Origin: Verrucomicrobium sp. GAS474
GTDB lineage: Bacteria; Verrucomicrobiota; Verrucomicrobiia; Methylacidiphilales; GAS474
Direction: 5' to 3'
Assembly: GCF_900105685.1 (NCBI RefSeq)
Contig: NZ_LT629781.1
Location: 3,699,445 to 3,763,444 of the forward strand
Length of the DNA: 64,000 bases
Positions 57,856 to 64,000 of this stretch are shown piece after piece. The translations under genes were made by a program, and so were the position numbers. How positions within the stretch are numbered: position 1 is the stretch's first letter; each line of letters opens with the position of its first letter. Under the pieces are notes generated by a model that saw nothing but the letters and a program-made list of their open reading frames with translations, was not told the origin of the DNA and ran no database searches.

Positions 57856-58212
57856 ATGAAGTTTCTTCGCCCGCTGGCCGCCTTCCTCCTCATGGCGTCC
57901 GCAGTCTATGCGGAAGACCTCTCCCCTCTCCCCGCCGCTGAGGAGAAGAAGGTCTACGCGATCGTAGGAAATATCATGCAAGTGCAAGATGACGGCGTTC
58001 TTGTGGAATGCGATGCCGAGACCGCCAAAGCCGATTCAGACCGAGAGTCAAAATCTTTGAAGGGGGAACGTGCTACAGGCCTGATACTCCTCAAGAACTA
58101 CCCGAAGAACAAAGCGAGGACTTTAGCGCCCGTTCGCGTTGATGCAATTGATGATGGGCTGGTGAAGTATCCAAACAAGACACTCCACTCCTACGTCATT
58201 AAAGATTCCTAA
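57856..58212 (+). CDS. Small secreted phage protein (copy 2)
   Basis: Identical 118-residue copy of the gene at 22996-23352, with the signal peptide. Confidence 0.65.
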   Translation: MKFLRPLAAFLLMASAVYAEDLSPLPAAEEKKVYAIVGNIMQVQDDGVLVECDAETAKADSDRESKSLKGERATGLILLKNYPKNKARTLAPVRVDAIDDGLVKYPNKTLHSYVIKDS

Positions 58213-58631
58213 GCCAATCCCGCCCTACGCGCCGGGATCGAGGCGTAAAGCGGCTCGCTCAGGCCGTCGGGGAGGGTGGGATCGAAATGGCGCATGAAGC
58301 GATCGATGCGGGCTAGCTTGAAGTTGGCCGCCCACTTCTTTGAGTCGGTGAAGGCCGGGTTGTTCCACTCCGCATGGTCGAGGTACTGACCCGCGAAAAG
58401 GACCGTGCCGTCCTCCCTCTCGATCTGGATCATGTCTCGCGGCCGCAGGAAGGGGAAGAAGGCGACGATGGCGCGGGTGATGGCGAGCGTCTCCCCGTCG
58501 ACCAGGACGCCGAAGGAGGCCAGGCCCTTGTTCGTGTCGTCATCCTCGTAGGAGTCCCAACCGCCGACGCTCTTGCCCTGGCCGTATTGCGTCAGCTCGA
58601 TCCGAATGCGGTTGGCGGATGGGGTCGGCAT
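58209..58631 (-). CDS. Hypothetical phage protein (copy 2)
   Basis: Identical copy of the gene at 23349-23771. Confidence 0.6.
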   Translation of the reverse strand: MPTPSANRIRIELTQYGQGKSVGGWDSYEDDDTNKGLASFGVLVDGETLAITRAIVAFFPFLRPRDMIQIEREDGTVLFAGQYLDHAEWNNPAFTDSKKWAANFKLARIDRFMRHFDPTLPDGLSEPLYASIPARRAGLA

Positions 58632-58726
58632 GAAAGTGGTGCGGGGGATGGAAGGAGGGGAAACATGCAAACCCTTCCCGGCCTTGCGGAACGGGACATC
58701 CCCCGCATCAAATGCGGCGAGTCAAC

Positions 58727-59063
58727 CTAGGGCTTAGCGGCTTCCCGCGCCCACCGCGCCAGACTCATGTTCTGAAGATCCCGATCGACGGTGACGAAAC
58801 CCGCCGTGTCGGTCGCCGTCATCCCTTCGCCTCCCTTGAGGGCGGGATGAAAGCGGGTGCCATAGGTCGCCGCTAGGTCGGTGAAGTGAGTGACGTAGTA
58901 GGCACTGACCCGGTATCCGGCGCATTTTCCTTGAGCGTCGAAGACGGGGGCGTGCGGTTCGGTCCACATAGCGGGGGTCTCCGGCGCGGGGACGGGCTTC
59001 GGAGCGACCGTGCCGCACCCAGCCAAGATCAAGGCGAGGGCTAAGACAGGCGAGATTGCGCAT
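58727..59063 (-). pseudogene. Frameshifted lipoprotein (copy 2)
   Basis: Copy of 23867-24202 with an extra G near 59039, which separates the signal start from the lipobox frame. Confidence 0.75.
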
Positions 59064-59262
59064 CGGATTCGTCTCCCTTGATGGCCTTGGCTTCGGCCTC
59101 GTTGTCTTTCTCGACCTCGGCGGCCTCGCGGAGGGTCTGCGCGTTCTGGATCATGGCCGGGGTGTTGCTCTCGGTATCGCGCTGTTTGATGAGGCCCGCC
59201 GTCTCAGCCCAGGCCTTAAGGGCTTCCGGCAGGAGGGCAGTGAGCCAGGCGGGTATGACCAT
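59041..59262 (-). CDS. Hypothetical charged phage protein (copy 2)
   Basis: Identical copy of the 73-residue gene at 24180-24401. Confidence 0.55.
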   Translation of the reverse strand: MVIPAWLTALLPEALKAWAETAGLIKQRDTESNTPAMIQNAQTLREAAEVEKDNEAEAKAIKGDESDAQSRLS

Positions 59263-59265
59263 GAC

Positions 59266-59991
59266 CTAGCTCCCGGCGTTGAACCGGACCTCCATGCCGT
59301 AGAGGAACGCTGAGGTGAGGGCGGAGCTGTTCGGATACTGCGTTAGGAAGGTCTTGAGGGCGGAGGCGGTGGCGTCGAAAATGGCGTCGTAGATAGCGAC
59401 CTCGGCGTCGCTCAGGCCCGCCTTGCCCTCGGCCTTCGCGGCGGCGATCGAGGCATCGGAGGTGTCGACGGTGCCGGTCGAGGAGGTGATCTTGTAGAGG
59501 GCTCCCGTGACGAGGGAGCCAATCTTCCCCGTCCCGCTGCCCTGGACGTTCGCTAGAATGCGACCGGCTGCGTAGTCCCCGGCGGCCGTGGCGACGAAGT
59601 TCGAGGCGGGGAGGGCGGCTACGACCGTCGCGGCTTTCTCGACCGTGGAGCCCGCCGACTTCGCCGCGCTGGTCAGTTCCGCGCAGCCGGAGACGAAGAG
59701 CGAGGCCGAGAAGAGGAGGACGACAGCCGCCGGGCTGGTGCCAGGACCGGAGAACCTGGCCCGGACCCATTCGACGATCTTCTTCCGCAGCGTGACGGAG
59801 TGGATCACGGCGTAGATGGCTCCCGCGGTGATGAAGACCCAGCCCGAGAAATGATCGGAGACGAACTGGATGAGGGGGTCGACGTGCTCCGGGTGGACGC
59901 CGAGGGATCGGAGCCACTGGCCGAACGCCGCAAGGGCGGGGGAAACCAGGTCGAAGAGGACCGGGATGAGGAGGCGAAGGAGGAGATTCAT
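59266..59991 (-). CDS. Phage membrane protein with lipobox-like segment (copy 2)
   Basis: Identical copy of the gene at 24405-25130. Confidence 0.6.
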   Translation of the reverse strand: MNLLLRLLIPVLFDLVSPALAAFGQWLRSLGVHPEHVDPLIQFVSDHFSGWVFITAGAIYAVIHSVTLRKKIVEWVRARFSGPGTSPAAVVLLFSASLFVSGCAELTSAAKSAGSTVEKAATVVAALPASNFVATAAGDYAAGRILANVQGSGTGKIGSLVTGALYKITSSTGTVDTSDASIAAAKAEGKAGLSDAEVAIYDAIFDATASALKTFLTQYPNSSALTSAFLYGMEVRFNAGS

Positions 59992-60022
59992 ACTCCCCTC
60001 GCCGCCTGTCAACCGATCCTCG

Positions 60023-60274
60023 TTAGTCCTTGAACAGGTGGAGGCCCCACTCGATGAGGGCCATCAAGCCCGTACCCAGGAGTGAAAGTACGAAGGCAGC
60101 CCCCATGACTTTCTTCTTGTCGCCCTGGAACTCGGCCACATCCCGCTCGACGGTGGCCACGCGAAGAACAAGGCCGGTCGTTCCGAATGCGGGGTTTCCC
60201 ACCACGGCCGTCTTGATCTCGTTAAGAAGGATGTCCTGGGCGTCGAGGCGGGCCTTTAATTCGTCGTAGCTCAT
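60023..60274 (-). CDS. Holin-like protein (copy 2)
   Basis: Identical copy of the 83-residue gene at 25162-25413. Confidence 0.6.
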   Translation of the reverse strand: MSYDELKARLDAQDILLNEIKTAVVGNPAFGTTGLVLRVATVERDVAEFQGDKKKVMGAAFVLSLLGTGLMALIEWGLHLFKD

Positions 60275-60292
60275 AATTAGGGGTAGGGGCGG

Positions 60293-62400
60293 CTACCAGC
60301 TCGAAAGCGCGGCCCGCTTCCAGGTGTTCGTCGCCGTGCAGACGTAGATGTAGGACGAGTCCCAGGTAATCGTACCAGCAACACCGGAAGAGGTGGCGTT
60401 CGCGGGGGGGGATGACCCGATCCTAATAGTCCCATTCACCTGGAGGGCGTTGACCCCGTCATTCATGTCCCCCCCCGAACGAGGCAAAACCATTTCCATA
60501 AATCGCAGCAACAACGCTTCCCGTCGTGCCGTCGGTGGCAATGGGGCGGAAGGAGACGCCGTTCTGGCCGGACGCCCAAACAATCTCCGTAGCGAAGCCC
60601 GCCGCGTTTCCGCCGAGGTGCATGCCATACAGGTTTCCTCCGCCACTATAAACAGCGAGGCCGCCACCCCCACCCGTCAGGTCACTCCCGTTGGTTTTAG
60701 TCCAAGAGGTCGGCCCAGATCCGGACGGCGTGATCGTGAGCGCCTGCCCCATGTTGATCGGCCCATGATAGATGCTGTTAACAGTGAAGGCATCCGTGCC
60801 AGACGATGTATCAAGCGCGAGCGCATGTCCGTTCGACCAGAGCCACGTGGCGCTGGAAGAATTAGCCTCATTGGATGGCGACTCGATGATATCGAATATC
60901 GGATTTCCCGTGTAAAGCGTGTGAAGGATTGGAGTGCCGTCGATGACGTTGCCTATTTAAAGTCATTCCGTGCTCGGTGTCGGCATTGAGTTCATACCCG
61001 CGGAGCAGGATTTTAGACCCGGTGTGATTCTTGCCGATTCCGATTTCGGAACTCGATCCCCCCGCGGCGTCCAAATAAACGTTCGCCGTCGAGACGCCGA
61101 AAGAAGGGCCACTAGGGATCGACCCGCTAGAGAAAAACGAGAGGGTGTTGGAGCTGCCGTCCGTTAACTTGGAGTTTTGCGGAAACGTGATGGGGCCGGT
61201 GAAATTCATGCCTGCGAAAGGCACGTCCGTGTAGCCGGGCGTCGCAGGAACACCCGCCCCTTTGCCAGCCATGACGCCATTGAGATATCGCGCCAGTACC
61301 TGCTGCCCCGCGTCGAGCGGGTGGAGTCCATCGTAGTAGAGCCCAGTGTCAGCTGGGTTCGAGAGCGCGGCGGCGTAATCAATCAGGATATCGCAGGGAA
61401 TTGTTCCGTTACGAATGGCGCTGTTCACCTGCTGACGATAGCCCTCCATTGTCGCTGTCCAGCCGTAGGCGCTCGTCCGGGGCGTGATCGTGGAGAGCAC
61501 CAACGTGAAGCCGTCGCTCCGCGCCTGGGCGCAGTAGGTGCCGAGGGCGGTGATGACCTGCGATCCGGTATTACCGAGATTCCCTATATCGTTCGTCCCG
61601 ATCATGAGGAACAGATAAGCGGTCGCTCCACCGCTTCCGCCGCTCGCTGACGGGCGATAGGGCTTCACGTTGGAGTTGTAGCGATCGGATACGTTATTTC
61701 CCGATCCCGACCCCGGAGAGATCGTGCTCCCACTAACGGCATCATTAATGATCGTTCCGCGCCCGGACGCGAAGGACATCGAGGCGAAATAATAGGAGAA
61801 GGGATGTGTTGCGAACGCGCCCGCCGTGATCGAGTCGCCCTCGAAAATGAAGTATTGGTCGGTGTTCAGCTTGACCAATTTTCCGGGCGCATTGAACGCA
61901 TTCCCCTGCGTTGTTGCCGAAGCGTCCAAAGAGAGGATAGCGCTACCGTCGATTGCGAGGCCGGAACCGATTTTGACGCCGCCCAGGACCGAGGCGGATG
62001 CCACGGGCAGTGAAAGGGTTCCATCGCCCGCCACAGCCAATCCACCGCCGATCTTCACAGCCCCCAGAATAGAACTGGTGGCCTTCGGAAGAAACTGCGG
62101 CAAAAGCATGCCCCCACCATCGAGCTTCACAAGCTGGTTGGCAGCGTTGAAGGTGTTTCCCTGAATGGTGACTCCACCGGTTCCGCCTGCTCCGCTGACG
62201 TTCAGCCCGCCGGAGGAGGCCGAGACGGAAACCGCCCCGGAACCGGAGCCAATGGAAACCGCCCCTGCGCCGATGACGGAGTGGCCGCCCATGTCGAGAT
62301 TGCTTCGGGCAGCGCCCTGAAAGTTGGGGCTGTTGACCTTGTCCTGAGCGTGAGCGCAGGCGGAGGCGCCCAGGAGGGCGAGGAGGAGGAGTTTTTTCAT
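60293..62400 (-). pseudogene. SGNH tail-fibre gene, frameshifted (copy 2)
   Basis: Copy of 25432-27537. Two single-base insertions (near 60477 and 60955) split the C-terminal fibre part into three frames. The signal peptide, repeats and SGNH domain remain intact. Confidence 0.8.
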
Positions 62401-63134
62401 GGAATGAGCAGGTAATCGATCGATCCGCCCGACTCGCTCGATTCGGGAGCGGCGGAAAGGTGGATAGCAAGGGAGGTGGCCGTGGTGGCGGTCTTGTTCC
62501 GATGGGCGCGGATGTCGTCGGCGTCCGTCGGGAGGGAGAGGGTCAGGAGGGCGCGAGGCGATCTGGACAACCCCAGGGCGGTGAGATCGGCAGTGTAGTC
62601 CTGCTGGCCGACGACCAGGGCGATGGAGCCCGTAAGGGAGACGGTGAGGATGTCGACCGGGGAGGGATAGACAGGCTCGGCATCCGTGGGAATGCCTTCG
62701 TCCCCCTTGATCACGTCGTCGAGAATGATGGCGTCCCAGGTATTCGAGGAAGTAATGAGGCCCGCCGTGCTGCGGACCTGGATTTCCCCCATGCAGGTCA
62801 CCGAGGCCAGCGGATGCCCTCCGTTGTCGATGAGGGTGTTTAGCTCGGTCGTATTGAACGACGGCGAGAAGGTGTAGACGGCACTTGCACCCGCTCCGGC
62901 CTTTTCCCAAGCCAGGTCGGAGACGATGTACCCCCCATTGTAGTCCCCCTTGACCTTGATGCCGAAGATGCCGGTTGAGGCCGTATCGTCCAGGTCGACG
63001 ACGCTTCCCCCGCGGCAGAATTGGAGGCTGATGGTTTGCGAGTCCCCCCGCTTAAAGGCGAGCTTCGCGACGGCGGTGTTATTCAGCGGCCCGACAACGA
63101 GCGAACCGGCGTTCAGGTCGAAGTAGAGCTGCAC
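62397..63134 (-). CDS. Tail-tip/baseplate-like protein (copy 2)
   Basis: Identical copy of the gene at 27534-28271. Confidence 0.6.
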   Translation of the reverse strand: MQLYFDLNAGSLVVGPLNNTAVAKLAFKRGDSQTISLQFCRGGSVVDLDDTASTGIFGIKVKGDYNGGYIVSDLAWEKAGAGASAVYTFSPSFNTTELNTLIDNGGHPLASVTCMGEIQVRSTAGLITSSNTWDAIILDDVIKGDEGIPTDAEPVYPSPVDILTVSLTGSIALVVGQQDYTADLTALGLSRSPRALLTLSLPTDADDIRAHRNKTATTATSLAIHLSAAPESSESGGSIDYLLIP

Positions 63135-63159
63135 GTCACTTTGGGGGTGTCAACCCGGT

Positions 63160-63372
63160 CTAGGCGGGGGACTTCACCTCGATTTGGGCGGCCGGTCCCT
63201 GCGCGGCGCGATGAAGCGGCCCCATGACGTTGACGAAGGTGGGAACCTCGTGGCCCTCGAGCCGCGAGCGATTGAGGAACTGGATGACCGCCAGCACGTC
63301 CCTCCGGGGCACCACCACCGACACCAACTCGCTTTCCTTGGGGATCGAGGGCGTTTCCTTCACGTTGCTCAT
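63160..63372 (-). CDS. Small tail-region protein (copy 2)
   Basis: Identical copy of the 70-residue gene at 28297-28509. Confidence 0.6.
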   Translation of the reverse strand: MSNVKETPSIPKESELVSVVVPRRDVLAVIQFLNRSRLEGHEVPTFVNVMGPLHRAAQGPAAQIEVKSPA

Positions 63373-63768
63373 ACGCCTTCCGCGCCAGTCAACTCCGGCC
63401 CCCACTTCGGCGACGGAAGAGGGCACTTGCTGAAGGCGCGGACCAGAAGCCCCCGGCCGCTGCACGTGATGCATTTCGTGCATTTTGCCGAATCCGGCGG
63501 GTTCCCAGAACGAGCATCCCTTGCAGATGGCCTCCCGGGCGGCAATGGTGGCGTCTTGCGCCCGCTTGGGTTTCGGGTTGGTGGTGACCTTCACGCGCAT
63601 CAGGGCGAGCATCTTGTCGTGAGGCAGGACGTAATCGCCGTCCTCGTTGAGCGTCGCCGCCGCGATGACCGACTGGGCGAAGGATTGGCGTCTGCCCTGC
63701 TGGGCCGAAAGCTGGGCCTTGCAGACGATGACGTTGTCGCCGACGCGTCGGATCGGAGGTTTCATCAT
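63369..63768 (-). pseudogene. CxxC zinc-ribbon gene, frameshifted (copy 2)
   Basis: Copy of 28506-28904 with an extra T near 63485, which removes the second Cys pair set from frame. Confidence 0.75.
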
Positions 63769-64000
63769 GAGGGGGCAATGCAGCTGGTGGAGATGTCGAT
63801 GGTCCCCGCGTCGCCGAGGTAACCTCCGAATCCGGTTCCGTAGGGGCCGGTGATCGTGAAGGTGGCGTAGGTGCCGCACCCATTATCGGCGGTCATGACC
63901 GTGCGAACTTGATGGCGCACGGTTTGCAGCCGTCGACGCCGAGGAAGGCCTGCGTGATGGTGAAGGTGAAGGTCTTCACGTCCTCCCCAGCGCAACCGCA
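63765..64000 (-). pseudogene. Cysteine-rich gene, partial and frameshifted (copy 2)
   Basis: Copy of 28901-29359, cut by the window end. One G is missing near 63906. Confidence 0.7.

Larger units (their letters stand above)
57638..64000. repeat. Direct repeat of the prophage left end (copy 2)
   Basis: Repeats 22778-29137 with a 34860-bp offset. I found five single-base indels: near 59039 (extra G), 60477 (eight C versus seven), 60955 (extra C), 63485 (extra T) and 63906 (one G lost). All lie in homopolymers or doublets. They break the reading frames of genes that are intact in copy 1. Confidence 0.9.

Noticed and set aside
57856..63372. Treating copy-2 genes as independent paralogues
   Set aside because: They are identical at the protein level except at single-base indels; they are duplicates of one sequence, not diverged relatives.

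Overview
The window looks like part of a high-GC bacterial chromosome, probably from the Verrucomicrobiota or another PVC lineage. This is inferred from the many Gfo/Idh/MocA oxidoreductases, the ThuA-like protein, the heparinase II/III-type enzyme and the style of the genes; no 16S gene is present to confirm it. Positions 1 to about 22750 are host chromosome. From 22778 a complete temperate siphophage genome follows (unit length 34860 bp). From 57638 to the window end the left 6.36 kb of that same phage begins again.

Host part. Three AraC-type regulators (31-912, 11724-12656, 15726-16601) each stand divergent to a carbohydrate gene set: two Gfo/Idh/MocA oxidoreductases; one oxidoreductase plus a ThuA-like protein; and a ribulokinase-like kinase, a fucose-isomerase-like isomerase and a class II aldolase/epimerase. 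A heparinase II/III-like secreted enzyme closes the region. Between the first two sets lies a minus-strand housekeeping block: secA, a polytopic glycosyltransferase-like protein, cinA, recA and an EamA-type transporter. A nested perfect inverted-repeat element sits upstream of secA.

Phage part. The integration core is the 3' half of a tRNA-Arg(CCT) gene (22782-22831, repeated at 57642-57691), and a tyrosine recombinase (56347-57516) adjoins it. Reading leftward (minus strand) from about 54.4 kb come: an excisionase/ribbon-helix-helix control cluster; a DUF7666-like protein with twenty 9-residue repeats; a macro-domain protein; RecT and RecE; a PD-(D/E)XK-like nuclease; a C5 DNA methyltransferase with a second overlapping frame; a winged-helix protein; an HD-domain protein; a replication initiator-like gene that carries iterated palindromes (probable origin); then the late operon. 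The late operon runs terminase small/large, gpW-like, portal, S49 protease, scaffold-like, capsid, head-tail joining proteins, tail proteins, a short tape measure, tail tip/fibre proteins, an SGNH-hydrolase fibre and a lysis-type membrane/lipoprotein cluster. Rightward (plus strand) lie the other immunity genes: two small RHH-like proteins and an ImmA/IrrE-like protein. Most phage genes are joined by ATGA/GTGA stop-start overlaps.

Most notable are: a GTTGAC box placed 14-17 nt before the start codon of eight late genes; the probable origin inside the initiator gene; 18-bp-phased decamers at the small terminase start (cosB-like); the two-frame methyltransferase locus; the 27-bp repeat gene; and the 6.36-kb direct repeat with five single-base indels, which is either a tandem prophage or an assembly wrap-around. 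No CRISPR array, rRNA or transposase was seen.
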